The translations under genes and the position numbers were made by a program. The notes beneath the pieces are model-generated. The model saw only the letters and a list, made by a program, of their open reading frames with translations, made no database searches and was not told the DNA's origin. DNA of 64,000 nucleotides from the NCBI GenBank assembly GCA_949317995.1, contig OX439043.1, positions 41,421,560 to 41,485,559 on the forward strand, in the 5' to 3' direction. This DNA is from Acholoe squamosa. Its lineage: Eukaryota; Annelida; Polychaeta; Phyllodocida; Polynoidae. Shown here piece after piece: positions 22,218 through 34,890 of this stretch (its first letter is position 1; each line of letters begins with the position of its first letter).

Positions 22218-25200
22218 GGAGGGTCTCTTCTGGCGGCCGAGAAGAGGCCTCTGTGGTAAGGCCAAAAGAATGGATATGGCGCCGGGAGCGCACGGGAAAT
22301 GGCTTGGAGTTGACAGGCGTGGTCTGGGGTAAGGGCATACAGCTACTGGTGGACACCGGGGCTACGGTGAATTTGTTGTCGGCGAAGTGGTGGCACGGTG
22401 CGGGGTCGCCGGGGGCCCTGCAGCCGCATAATGGTAGGTTAACGACAGCAGATGGGACTCCCATTGAGGTGGAAGGCAAAATGATGACTCTGCTCGATGG
22501 AGGAGGAGTAGAGCGGCCCGTCAACTTCCTGGTGGCAGATATCGGGGCTGAGAGTATCCTAGGGGCCGAGTTCGTCCGGCAGGAGAAAGCGGTCGTGGAT
22601 CTGGCCGGTGAGAGGCGGACTTCGGCGACACCAGGTGTAGGGTTGTCAGTAGTGGTACGGCGGTGGTGCCAGGCCGGCGGGAGATTATAGTGGAAGGGAG
22701 GGTAGAAGGACAGTGGTCCCCCGGTATGACAGGCCTGGTCGAGGGCTTGGACGGGATGGAGGTGAGTCGAGGATTCCGGGTGGGGCGCACGCTGGTGAGT
22801 CCAGACGAGTCCACGGTGCCTATGCTGGTCTTCAACCGAGGACAGGAGCCAGTGACCCTTTATGAGGGAATGGGGTTAGCCACGCTCGATGGGGTGGAGA
22901 TGCCGCCTACTGTGGAACAAGGCGATGCGGTGAGGATGATCACAAATGAGGGGGACCCCCGGAGGATGGAGGCGCCTGGTGCGCGGAGTTGCTGGTCGAC
23001 TCCGCAATCGAGGACAAAGAACCATGATTGGCCATGTTGCATCGCCGCCGTGCTTCCTTCCAACTGTCTGCCGGAGAGTTGGGCCGCACCACCCTAGTCT
23101 CCCATAGGATCGACACCGGGGGAGCGGCACCTGTCAAGCTGCTGCCACGAAGGTTGGGTTGGCACCTCACCGCCGGGAGATAGTGGACGGGGCCGAGGTG
23201 GATGCCATGTTAGCCCAGGGGGTGATAGAGAGGAGCCATGGGCCATGGGCGTCCCCCGTGGTACTGGTACACAAAAAGGATGGGCGGATGCGCTTCTGCA
23301 TAGACTACCGCAAAGTTAATGACTTGACCAGGAAGGACGCATACCCGCTGCCGAGGATCGATGATTCCCTAGACTCCATGGCGGGGGCCAAATGGTTCTC
23401 TACTTTGGATCTGGCATCGGGATATTGGCAGGTGGAGATGGACCCCCAGGATAAGGAAAAGACAGCCTTTTCCACACACTGAGGTCTCTATCAGTTTCGG
23501 GTAATCCCCTTTGGGCTCTGCAACGCGCCGAGCACTTTTGAGCGCCTCATGGTGATTGTCATGGAGGGCTTGCAGTGGTCTGATTGTTTAGTATACCTAG
23601 ACGATATCATTGTGTTCTCTCCTGACCTCCCCACTCATCTCCGGCGGCTGGAGGCCGTGTTGGAACGCCTGGAAGGCGCCGGCCTGAAGATCAAACCCTC
23701 CAAGTGTCAGCTAGCCCATCCCAGCGTATCCTTCCTGGGTCATATAGTGGATGAACGGGGCATGGGCACCGACCCCGAGAAGGTGGCAGCGGTTGCCGAG
23801 TGGCCGGTCCCCAACTCTATTTCGGAAGTTAGGAGTTTCCTGGGGCTTTGCGGGTACTACCGTGGTTTCGTGGCCGATTTTGCATCGGTGGCCAAGCCAT
23901 TGTCCCTCCTCACCGAAAAGAACAAGACCTTCAGGTGGGATCGCAGTTGTGCAGAGGCTTTCCACGCCTTGAAGGCCAAGCTGGTGGCGGCGCCAGTCTT
24001 GGCTTACCCGTCCGGTGAGGGGCATCTGACACTGGATACCGACGCCAGTGATCTGGGACTAGGAGCTGTGCTATCCCAAGAGCAAGGGGGGGCCGGGAGA
24101 GTGTTGGCCGACGCCAGCCGTACCCTGATTAAGCCTGAGAAGAATTATTGTGTCACTAGACGGGAGATGCTGGCCGTGGTGTTCGGGCTTAAAAAGTTTC
24201 GGCACTATCTGGTAGGGAGGCACATAAAGATTCGAACCGACTATGCGGCGCTCTGTTGGTTATTGAGCTTTAAGGAGCCAGAAGGGCAGGTAGCCAGGTG
24301 GCTCCAGCTGATAGGGACCTATGATTACCACATAGAGCATCGGCCGGGGCGGCTTCACGGCAACGCCGATGGGCTGTCTAGGCGCCCTTGCCGCCAGTGT
24401 GGGTGGGGTATGTCGGAGGAGACCCGAGGAGACTGTTGTCGAGTATTAACAAGAGCCCAGGGGCCGGTGGAGGATGCCTTCGAAGGAGGCTGGATGTGTG
24501 AGCAACAGAAGGACCCTCTCCTCTCACATGTGAGTGCCTGATTGGGGGGAGGGAGGGAGGTCCCCGGAGCAAACAACTTAGCCAGGGAGCCATACGAGGT
24601 TAGGGCCCTTGTGTCTCAATTGGGGCGGTTAGAAACGAGGGCAGGCTGCCTGAGACGCATCTGGTGGGAGCCAGGGGGTAGGTCTACCTTCCAGATACTA
24701 GTGCCAGCCTCAAGGAGGGAGGAAGTGATGCGAGAGTCGCATGGCTCACCTCTGTCATGCCATTTTGGTCGGGACAAGTCAATCCGGCGCCTCCAGTAGT
24801 CCTACTACTGGCCGGACTATCGCCGGGATATGACACTATGGTGTGCCGCATGCACAGACTGCCTCCACCGGAAGAGACCCACCCATCCCCCGAAAGCCAT
24901 GATGAAGCATCAACCCGTGGGGTGGACGTTGGAGAGAGTGGCCATGGATTTGCTGGGCCCCCTTCCAAAAACCCCAAGGGATAACAGGCACATTCTGGTG
25001 ATCATGGACTACTTCACCAGGTGGATGGAGCCCGTGGCCCTGCCGGATCAGGAGGCAGCCACCATGGCCAGGGGCTTCGTCACCAAATTTGTGTGCCGCC
25101 TGGGTCCTCCTGCAATCATCCACACCGACCAAGGCCGGAATTTTCAGTCCAGACTAGGACATGCCCATACAACCCCAAGTCAGATGGCTTAGTGGAAAGA

Positions 25201-26130
25201 TTCAACAGGACCTTGGAGGCCATGTTGGCCATGACAGTGGACAGTAACCACACGGATTGGGACCTGCAGCTCATGGCAGCCTACAGATCCTCGGTGCAAG
25301 CTTCTACTAACCAGACGCCTAATTGTCTGATGTTTGGAAGGGAGACTCAGGCGTCCCTGTCCTTATTGTACCCGGACTGCGCCCCGGACCGGCCAAGGGA
25401 TCCACAGGACTTTGTGGCTGAGTTGCAGTTCAGAATGGCCCAGGCCCACCAGTATGCACGGGAACAGTCCGGGGCGAGTGTAAGGCACCAGGAGCGCTCA
25501 TACTCCGGCAGGGTCAGGGGGGAGACCCTGGAGGTAGGCGATCAGGTCTATTATCTGGTGCCTAGGAGAGAGATAGGGAAATCATCTAAGCTCCTGCTCC
25601 CATACACTGGACCGTGGACAATAATCAGGGCGTTGGGAGGGCCAGTTTTTGAAATCCAAGATGGCCGGGTAAAGAAAGTGGTACACAGGGACCTACTGAA
25701 GAAGGCTCCGCACCGGGAACCTGCGCGGGAAGCCGTTCGGGTGCGGCGTTCCTCCTCGCCCTCGCCGGGGACAAGCGGAGATCCGGGTACTTACTGTTTT
25801 CCCGCCCTGCGGGGAGTGACGTCACGGGCGGTCGCCATGGACTTGATGCAAGACGAGAAGCTGCGAGCAGGTCGAGGAAGGTGGCTGTGGGCCTCGTACA
25901 TCCCTTGGGTCCTGGAAATAGAAAAAGGAGATTTAATAAGAGTAACCAAAGTCAGCATCGGAAGTGAGGAAGGGAAGCCCGGAGGAATAAAAGGCATACC
26001 TACCGTGGTGCCCGGTGTGGGTAGAGGGCGGGAAAAGTTGGAAAAGGGCACGGTGCCCCCTTTTGCTGTCGAGGAGATTTTTACCAGGTGGCAGGCCGAT
26101 ACACTAGAACCCCTGATCCCGTCCCTGTGA
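22214..26130 (+). pseudogene. Decayed pol of LTR element 2
   Basis: Protease (LLVDTGATVNLLS), RT (FCIDYRKVND; YLDDIIVFSPD), RNase H (LDTDASDLGLG), integrase HHCC finger and catalytic core (HTDQGRNFQS) and GPY/F-like module (YTGPWTIIRALG) are all recognisable. Lesions: frameshifts at about 22610-22660 and between 22970 and 23160; in-frame stops at 23480 (TGA where RT needs R or Q), 24539 and 24797 (TAG); and a deletion with frameshift near 25150 that removes the middle of the integrase core. The tail after integrase (25800-26130) has no recognisable domain. Confidence 0.85.
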
Positions 26131-26180
26131 GATTGGCAGACCCAAGGTTGGAAGAAATCTTGTACACTGGGGAGGGCGAC

Positions 26181-26367
26181 AAGTGAGTGAGTGAGTAATA
26201 GATGTTTAACGCCATTTCGACAGCTAAGGTCATATTCATGGCGAGAACTATATTTACACAGTTTCACAGAGGAATATGTCGGTGCCCGCGCATATGTGCA
26301 CCACACAAATTCTAAGAGATAGAAAAGAGGAGAAATAGACCCTTTTAAGTGGGCTAGGGAGGCCCTA
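26181..26367 (-). mobile_element. Short non-LTR (SINE or 5'-truncated LINE) insertion in LTR element 2
   Basis: 187 bp flanked by an 11-bp duplication GGGAGGGCGAC (26170-26180 and 26368-26378). On minus the insert ends in GGCGTTAAACATC followed by (ACTC)n, a tail type seen in invertebrate LINE/SINE families. It separates the end of pol from the zinc-finger ORF. Confidence 0.8.
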
Positions 26368-26414
26368 GGGAGGGCGACGAGGAGTGGATTCTCTTCAGGC
26401 CAAGACGTCGGGGG

Positions 26415-29065
26415 GTGGATGTGTTACGGTGGATTCCGGCGGAACGACCGCCGCCTTTGCAGGGAGATTGGTATAGGAGACAGGAGAGAGAGAGCCTCCA
26501 CGCTATGTCTATGAGGGTGAGAGACATAGTGTTGGACAAGAAGCAGCATCATGAGGAGGAAGACCGCCGTAGGCACATCTGGGACCGCCGGGAGCCCTAC
26601 AGGGAAGACGTCTGGCGCCGTGACCTATTTCCGCGTGCAGATGTAGGTCATCGCCCAGATCGAGGCTCGCGTCCATTTTCAAACCGGCTAACGGTACACG
26701 ATCGGCGGAGCGACGAAAAATCGTATTTCCCAGCAGAAATGGCCCCTAAGAAGAGCGATAGAGATAGAGGCGGGACGGTAAAGACTCCCAAGAAGAAGTC
26801 GCCCGCTAAGAAGCGACATACTTGCCCGGAGCCGGGATGCGTGGTGACGATGGGGCGACTAGACACGCTCAAAAGACACCTCAACCTGCACGCCGGGGCA
26901 GGGCCCGGATGGGACTGTCCGGCGGAGGGCTGTGAGTTGCTAAACACCCGACGCACCCATGGAGTATTTACGAAAATATTCCCGACCCGACGGATATACA
27001 CTACCGCCGTAAGCTGCCAGAATCCACCCAGTCAGAGTTGGAAGAAGAGGACAATGGTGACGATGGCTCCGGTTCCCCCAGCCCGGCGGTGGTGAGTAAG
27101 GTGGTGGTGCCGGCTCCCAAGAAGCCAGCTGAGGCGGGCCAGCGTAGCAGGGGAGAGAAGAGGGGTCCATCCACATCTCGGGAGAGTAGTTGGGAGAAGG
27201 ACTCGGTCTGTGCCATTGGGGAGGGCAGTGATAACGACGACCTTCCCCTGACCGTGAGAGTCGCCGCATCCCAAAAGGAAAAGGGTTCCGGCACACTTAA
27301 GGCCACAGCGGCAAAAAGGTCCAAGAAGGACGAGACCAGCCCGAAGGACCCAGCCTCGTCAGCAGAAGGAAGGGGGCCGATAGACGAGGCAGTCTTGAGT
27401 GAGATGTTGGGGGGTGGGGCGACAGACGTATTGGAGGTGCCAGCTGAGTCCACAAGTGGGGGGATTATGGTGTCGGCGTCATGGCCCACGGGGGCCATCT
27501 CCAGCAGCGCCATGGAACAGCAGCACCGGGAGTGGTTGGCGGCTATGTACAAACTGCCAGTGGACCACCCAATCCTGGCCATGGTCTCACCTCCATCCAC
27601 TTCGGTGTTTCCAGGTGCGTTGCGTCCCCAAGAGACAACTCCACCGGTGGGCCGTTCATGGCTTCAGGGGCGGTTTACCTCGCCGGTGCACAAATCAGAC
27701 TCGCAGCAGGTCACCCCCCAGCTAGAAACCAGTCCAGCCGGCCCAGCCTGCGAGCCCGACCACAGGAAGGAGGATGCGGGCCTCAATGGCGGAGGGGACT
27801 GCCGGAGGGTGGTCACCGCAGACGGGGAGACCCCTGTAGCTTTGGAGAAATCCCTCATGGATCCGGAGAAAGGGCAGCCATCCGCCAGGGCGGGGGGCGA
27901 TCAGTCGGCTGACCATCAGTCGGCGGGCGACCAGGCGGAAGCCAACGTATCAGGGGAGGAGAGTAGATCGGAAGAGGAGACGGGGCAAGCGAGACAGAGG
28001 GAAGAGGAAAGGGAGGAAGAACAGAGGAGGAATAAAGAGGAGAGGTTAGCCGAGGAAAAAGACCGTAGGAAGAAAAAGAAAGAGCAAGAGAGAAAGGCAG
28101 AGGAGGAAAAGTGGGTGGCTGACGTTGATAGGAAAAAGAAGGAGGAAGAGAGGAAGGTGGCGGAAGCCGACAGAAAAAAGAAGGAACAGGAAAAGAAGAG
28201 AGCAGAGGAGGAAGAGGAGAAGAGAAAGAAGGAAGAGAAGAGGGAGGCAGAGGAAAACAAAAAGAGGAAGGAACAAGAGAGCAGGAAGGTAGCGGAGGAA
28301 AAGGAGGAGAAAAGAAAGAGGGAGGAACAGAAACTGGCGGAGGACAGAGCGGGTAAAAAGAAGAAGGAGGAGAAAAGACTAGCGGAGGAGAGAGAGGAGA
28401 AGAAATGTCGAGAGGAAAAAGAGGAGAAAAGGCGCCGAGAGGAGAAGAGGCTAGAACGGGAGAAGGAGGAGAAGAGGTGCCGGGAGAAAGATCAGGAGAA
28501 AAGACGGAAGGAGGAGGAAGAAGACAGGCGTTGGGCTGAGAGGGAGAGACAGAGGGAAAGGGAGGGAAGAGAATACTGGCCCTCCAGTAGTGATGAGTCG
28601 CAGTTCGACACCGGGTCACGCTACACCGGATACAGGGGGCCATCGCCGAGACTGCCGGGAGGGATGTCTGCAGCATCGGGGGTCCTACCGATGGGCCCCG
28701 ACATAGGAGGACAGCTCCCCAGGCCGTTCCCTGGGTTCGGGGATGGGTTCCCCACAGTCCCAGTGACCATTCCCTGGATAGAGGAGGGAGGTACGGCGGC
28801 TGAGAGGTGGAGGATGGGCAATCGTCCCAACGAAGAGTGGGGGTCACCTATGCCAGTATCAGGGCGCCACCACCGGTGGGAGGACGTGCTCGGCGGGGAT
28901 TTGGTTCAGGTGAACCAACTGTACCAGACGGTCTACTGCCGGAGGGTGAGTACCAACAACAATAATACGCAATCAGTAAACCAAGAACAGCTAGAGAGTG
29001 ATAGTGGTCAACAAAAGCAAAAAATATCAGTAGATGATCGGATTAAGATGATGTTGGCGAAATAA
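26415..29065 (+). pseudogene. Post-integrase ORF of LTR element 2: C2H2 finger plus charged coiled coil
   Basis: Two overlapping frames (26415-27095 and 27038-29065) form one broken ORF with a frameshift near 26970-27000. The first has a basic, R-rich start and the classical C2H2 finger CPEPGCVVTMGRLDTLKRHL..H at about residues 138-160. A second Cys pair (CPAEGC) follows, whose His half is lost at the shift. The second frame has an acidic linker and a coiled coil of about 200 residues of E/K/R repeats (27955-28570), then a proline/glycine-rich end. The layout parallels the extension of element 1 pol. It occupies the place of env but shows no signal peptide or membrane segment. Function unknown; a nucleic-acid or chromatin-binding role is inference. 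Confidence 0.75.
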
Positions 29066-29728
29066 AGCATGTGGTAGCATCCTAATAGCAGGGAACGTTG
29101 GAAAGGCCTCAGGATGGTTTAGGGCCCTAGTCTTACGGCGTATCTTGTGTTGCAGGAGAGCCGGAGCCGGGGAGGCCCACCGGAAGGGACGGCTGGAGGA
29201 CAGACGGCTGCCGATGGGCAAGCCATTAGGAGACCCCCAGGGCTGGAGGCAAGCCAAGACCGTTGACGTTAGCCACCCCTGCCAACGAGAACACGACTAT
29301 GTCCGTCCGCTGACTGCAGATGTCTACTGTACTATCGGGTATATAGGTGTGCAGTAATCCTACTCCGGGGTGGCACACGGAGCTGGTAGAGAACTGTGAT
29401 TGTAATTAAGTTAATAATGTTAATACGCTGGCGGAGGTTACCCGGTACTTACCTAATTGATGATGTTACTACGAATTACCGAATACTATTGTAAGAGCAG
29501 GGGACTAGTTGGCGAGTGGCCACCGGAGAGTGACGGACCGAGTGAATATTATCCTGTACCATACAATGTTGCTGTTACTACCGTTTACTGTTAAAAGAAA
29601 GCACATAAAGCCGTAAGAGTTGTTGCTGAATACCACATCGTATAAGAATATTATCAACCGATGATTGTTGGAAAAGACGCACCCAGTCCGCATTGATCTA
29701 CCGGTAGTTGTAATTAAGGTGGGAGGAG
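29066..29728 (+). other. 3' untranslated region and polypurine tract of LTR element 2
   Basis: No open frame of note. It ends in GGGAGGAG (29721-29728), a typical polypurine tract directly before the LTR. Confidence 0.65.
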
Positions 29729-30166
29729 TGTAATGGAGTCGGCTTCGGCATACTACACGAGGGAGGCGGGCGAGTCCGGCGGAGAGGCCAGACGTTAGTT
29801 GGAGCGGCCGACACCGGGTGGCGCTGCGGTCGGCGGTCTACACCCGTATTTGGTAGTGTGACGTCACCGGGACATCAGGGGGGTATATAAGAGGGGGTTT
29901 CTAGAGGAGACGGGGTTCGGGAGACTGGAGGTGGAGCCGACAAGTCGTGTGGTGAGGCAGCAAGGGCCAAGAACAGCAGATACGCCGGAATCCGGATAGG
30001 AGATGGGTTGCCGCCGGAAAAGTTGAAGCGAGCTGGGTGCCGCCGCACGAGCAGGGTTAATTATCAGTCGATGAACCTAAGCCCACAGGGCAGGCCGGGA
30101 TGTGGTCTATGAATAAAAGTAATTAAGTCGTTAACTCAGAATCTGGTGTCAATCCTTATTTATTAC
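29729..30166 (+). repeat. 3' LTR of LTR element 2
   Basis: Begins TGTAATGGAGTC and ends ATTTATTACA, giving TG...CA ends with a short inverted repeat. It contains a TATA-like GTATATAAGAGG near 29882 and AATAAA near 30112. No matching 5' LTR is present in the window. Confidence 0.75.
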
Positions 30167-30390
30167 AATACCTTGTGGGGATGTCTCTATTATCTAAATT
30201 AGTGGGATTTTGAGCCAATTTGAAGGCATAGTACAATAAATGCATATCTCTCCTATCAGCTAAATCCTCACAGTTACTCCTGACCTGTATTTCTTTGGTT
30301 GTCATAGTGGGATGTTCCTCAAGTCATCCATGTACAGAGTAATATCAAAGTCATAAACAGTTGATAAAGTATTGGTAAAGGGCACGTACT

Positions 30391-30693
30391 ATGGAGACCC
30401 TAAAAGGACATCCATTTTCTACACATTTCTTTTCTCTAGTTTGTGTCCGCAAGTTTTATTTTCGTTTCCGCAGGTTTTATTTTTGTTTTCGCAACTTTAA
30501 TTTTCGTTTTCGCGAAAATAAAACTTGCGGAAACAGAAATAGTACTACTTGCGGAAACGAAAATACTACTCGCGGAAACGAAAATACTTCTCACGGAAAC
30601 GAAAATACTTCTCGCGGAAATGAAAATACTTCTTGCGGAAACCAAATCTAGAAATAAATGTGTAGAAAACAGATGTCCTTTCCAGGGCTCCAT
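30391..30693. mobile_element. Foldback/MITE with GCGGAAACGAAAATA repeats
   Basis: The whole 303 bp is an inverted repeat. ATGGAGACCC and AAAGGACAT at the left match the complement of the right end, and the centre is the palindrome TTTTCGCGAAAA (30507-30518). The right arm holds six near-copies of a 15-18-bp unit CTTGCGGAAACGAAAATA. Flanked by ACT on both sides (30388-30390 and 30694-30696). Confidence 0.75.
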
Positions 30694-33600
30694 ACTAATT
30701 AATGGAAGTATCAAATTCTTTTATTTCATTGTAAAATAATGATGGGAAAATGGCAACTATGAGAGAGGGGAAGAACACGAAAAGGATTCAGGAAAAAATC
30801 CTCAAAAAGTAATGAAAATTTCTTTAAAATATGAAAAATTGAGACAAAATTCTTCAAAATCACAAAAAAAAATTTTTTTGCCCCTGTTTTCCTAGGGTCG
30901 GTTGGGTTACTGGAAACGAACCTTTTTTTTTATTTGGCCTTAGCACAATGCACATCCCATATTTAAGCTCATTATATAGTGCAATTGTAATTGGCACTTC
31001 TGCTTTGGAAAAATCATAGAAATAGCCTGTTGCTAGGTAACCATTGGTTATACCAAAAGATAAATAACTCCACTAGATTCCCTATATTAGCTTTAATGGG
31101 GGTAGTTATTGTTAGATTGAAAATGTTCCTGTCAACTTAGAAGATAAAGGCTCAGGATGGTATAATTAGTGTAATTTACATAATTAGCTTAAAAATAGGT
31201 CAAAATCCTACAACAAAAACTGGAGCGGTATTCTATCTTTTTCGGCATCCTTCAAACTATAGATTTCACCTGGGAAACTATCATGATCATGAAAATCCTA
31301 CGGGAGGTACCTTTCTTGATGGTTGCCTCCCCCCCCCCCCCACTACTGAATTACAACAAGATATGAATGTGAATGTCTAGCCAGTTGACCAAGAAAGATA
31401 CCCGAATCCAGGTATGTAGGCATATAGAAGTTCAATTGAAAATGATGCAGGGGCGGTTGGTGTTTAATGAAAATTTTGTGGAGTGCCGTCAACAGTAGGT
31501 TGTTGTGTTTACATCTACCATAGATGGTGTTTTCAGCTTGTGATTATAATCATTATTCGCTGATTCAACGATTGCTCTCCAATTTTGACAGGATATCAAA
31601 CCAGTTCATGCCTCCTTATAGGAAGCTATGCGCAGTGGCAATACCCAGTCCAGTGAACAGTTGTCACGTGCCATGAGTAATGTGTAATGAAATTCCTTGC
31701 TTAACGCTATGGGACGAAGGGAGACGGATGGTCCATCCGTTGCAGTGGATGCAGCCCTTTATCAGCCATCCAGGTTACAATGTAAAGAATTATTCTAACC
31801 AAAGTTAGAGAAAAATAACCTCGACAAAGTCAGATCTGTCAGGGGCCCAATGCGAATTGAATGAAGAAAGTGCCACACTCCTCTATAGAATGTATCCTGT
31901 GGGTTCACAACCACCCCCTTTTTATGATAACCTCTCTTTGAAGAAGATAAGAGAGATACGATATATGATCGTCAGACCTTTATGACTTAACGACCTGCTT
32001 TATATAGGGAATCTCTGCAAGACCTTTATTTCCTTTCATACCAATCACAACACGACAATGTTACTAATAAAATTTTTATTACAAATGATCAGTAGATTAC
32101 AGTTGACAGCATCTTATAAGCACCCGAATGGAGGAACAAATACTCTACTAATCGTGTGTATGCATCTAGTCAAGAATAAACACACATATACAAGTCTCAG
32201 CTAGGCAAGACTCTTCTGTGCCACTTTGGGTCAATTATTATTCTTGTAAGAATCTGTGCTAGCAGGTATACATTGTTATGTGAATACCAGCCATAGGATA
32301 ACCATTCACACATCAGTTTACAATGTATCAGATTTTAGTTCACTTGGCACTTCAAATATATACAGTTGCATTTGTCTACAAGATAAAGAGTCGCTGGCAC
32401 CAAAGGAGTGACCACAGAAACTGACAGGTCTAAAAGGTGAAGGAAAAATAACTGGCACCCATTAAGTGGAATCTTGCCGTTCTTTTCAAACAGAGTTCTT
32501 TGCATCAAGTTTATAGTTATGACACAAGTGAAGCCTTCTAAAGTGCTGGTTCCACAGACGTACAATCAGTTGGAATAGCCCTAATCTGACGATTTATAAT
32601 ATTGCAAATGTATGGGAAAAAAGCGATCGGATTAGCAGAAATTCACCAGACCGACGGCAGTGGAACCAACGCTTAATGCTAGCTTGGTGATGAGTATATA
32701 TACATCTCAAGGACAAAACACATCCACTCTCAGTGTTAATAAGCAGTTCATCATTCATCAAGGGTGCTGAGGGAAAATGGATAAAACATAGAAAGCAATG
32801 AGTACTATCTATTTGTGTGTTTCTGTTGAAAATCAGGTAATCTAGAGTATTATATGAACGTTTTGGTGTATAGTTTGATATCTCTATGCATGGCTGTTGG
32901 TTGCGAGATTGTTAATTTTGATATCCATGTACAAGATTACCACTGATCATTGCTCCTGTTTATCTTCCTGCTGTCCTGGATATTGTAAGTAACAGAAAGG
33001 GAGGGCAAACATCAATATTAGCCCCCTGATTAGTGTGAGACTTCAGAATACTCTGCTGCCAGAAAGATGACAACAACAAACAAGTGCTGATGCTCGGCCT
33101 ACCATAGCCTCTGTATGGACTCTGCCGTCTACTCTAGTCATTCAAAATCCACTATACACTCAAGAATAAAAAAAGTTTCAACTCTGATGATAAACTTAAA
33201 TCATATGGAACAAAAAAAAAACAACACAAAAACTCAATACCGCAGTACCTCTTGTATAAGGTGCATGCCATGAATACGATGCACCTTAGTTCGTGTCAGA
33301 CCTATCAGCACAGCTAGGGGTTGATTTTGATCAGTTAAGTATTCATCTAATGTAATTTTACCCTGCCTATAAGGCACACCCCCTCTTTCCAGAGCTTCTA
33401 TAAGGTGCAGTAGGCCTCAGATTTGCATATGTGTACGCGGGGTTCTACACTATCCCTTTTCACTACATATGCAATATTTCATACTTACGAGGACAAAAAG
33501 CATGTTTTTATGGAATGACACTGAGAACTGAGGTGTTCTATTGCAGCACAGAGTGCAGACTGGGTGGTGATGGGTAATTTACAATGAATTGTTCTCTAAG

Positions 33601-34738
33601 AGAACTACCAGCATCCTCTTCTAACACGGTTACGCTCGTAGCATTATCTTCTTACATCAGCTTGTAGGAAGATTGAAGCAGAGTTCAAGGTATTTGTACA
33701 AATAGGACCCTCGACCATGTCATGAATTTTTAATTCTACTTCTTGTACATGAAATATCATATCATCTTGAGCCATCTTTTCTATTTACATGATATCCCCA
33801 ATGTTATCTATACCATATCAATGACATGAATTGTCATTAAACTACCTGGAACTGAAAATAAAGCATCACGTTAAGCATATCATGCATTATCACGTCTTTG
33901 TTAGGGTAGCCCTCGTAATCAGTTTCAGAAAAAAATATTTTAGCCAAATTAAAAATGGCGATTTTTTTTTTAGCTCTCTTAAACCGCTAAAAGTTAGGTC
34001 ATTCATGTCATCCACTTCAATTTGTGAAGAATTCGGTGGAAATGACAAGTACACGGATACCAACTTCATAGCCAGCTGAGTAATCACACTTTGAAAGTGG
34101 TATCCCCATGACCATTTAATCATCATGTCAGTGTAAGCTGTCCGCAATTTTGCTTTATTGAAAAAGGACATGTTATGCATTTATCATCTCTATCTTAAGA
34201 ATTGGGAATATCACATTATTTTAGTACAAGATATGTACACACAGTGACATCTTCCACCACTCATTGATATATCTGCATCGTATCTGTCTATACAAATCTA
34301 CACCGTCTGGTACAATCAGCCCCTACTCTCACCACCATATCATACAAATGTCACATCCATGTTGTAGGCCTGGGCTGATATAGAGTGGTTTATACAGAAA
34401 TGTAGCAATAAATTACCAGAGCATATCCCTCAATACTAGAAAGCTTTCACTAAATTTGTAAGAAAGCGCAACCCCTTGGCCTCCATAGCCGACCAAAAAG
34501 ATTTAACGTGTGATATATATCACATATGGCCCAGGGTCTACTACCCCCCCCCCCAATATAATAAAAGTTGGGCGTTGTGCATTGAAGCACAGAAGGCTCA
34601 GGGTAGGTACCATAAAACCCTCTATCAACCCTGTAGGGTCACAGGAATCAGCACTTGCGAAATATTGACTAATTACTTACAAATAGAGACTATTATCTAT
34701 ACATGTACTGACACCAGTCTGGCATAATCTTCTCTTAC
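30694..34738. other. No gene recognised; intergenic
   Basis: Downstream flank of the lectin gene. AT-rich, with a C run at 31330, short inverted words at 33255-33290 (GGTGCAT) and no open frame with a recognisable motif. Confidence 0.55.
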
Positions 34739-34890
34739 TAAACCCCTTGGACCGCTGGCCCCCTGGTGTGCTGGCCCCCGGACACCCGGCCCCCTGGACA
34801 CTTGGCCCCCGGGCACCTGGCCCCCTGGAGACCTAGCCCCTGGACACCTGGTCCCCTGGAAACCTGGCCCCCTGGACACCTAGCCCCCAC
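34739..34890. repeat. CACCTGGCCCCCTGGA minisatellite
   Basis: About ten degenerate units of 12-15 bp (ACCTGGCCCCCTGG variants). Collagen-like GXX open frames on minus here are a by-product of the repeat. Confidence 0.8.

Larger units (their letters stand above)
22076..30166 (+). mobile_element. LTR retrotransposon 2, Ty3/gypsy type, 5'-truncated and decayed
   Basis: Starts abruptly at the gag zinc knuckle with no 5' LTR in the window, and ends with a 3' LTR. Gene order and protein motifs follow element 1 (protease, RT, RNase H, integrase, then a zinc-finger/coiled-coil region). Nonsense codons, frameshifts, an integrase deletion and a SINE-like insertion show it is dead. Its proteins differ clearly from element 1, so it is a relative rather than a recent sister copy. 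Confidence 0.85.

Noticed and set aside
27855..28847. 330-codon open frame on minus, rich in Pro, Ser, Phe and Leu
   Set aside because: It is antisense to the E/K/R coiled-coil region of the plus-strand gypsy ORF. Repeated GAG/AAG codons read backwards give an open frame of this composition, and it has no motif of its own.
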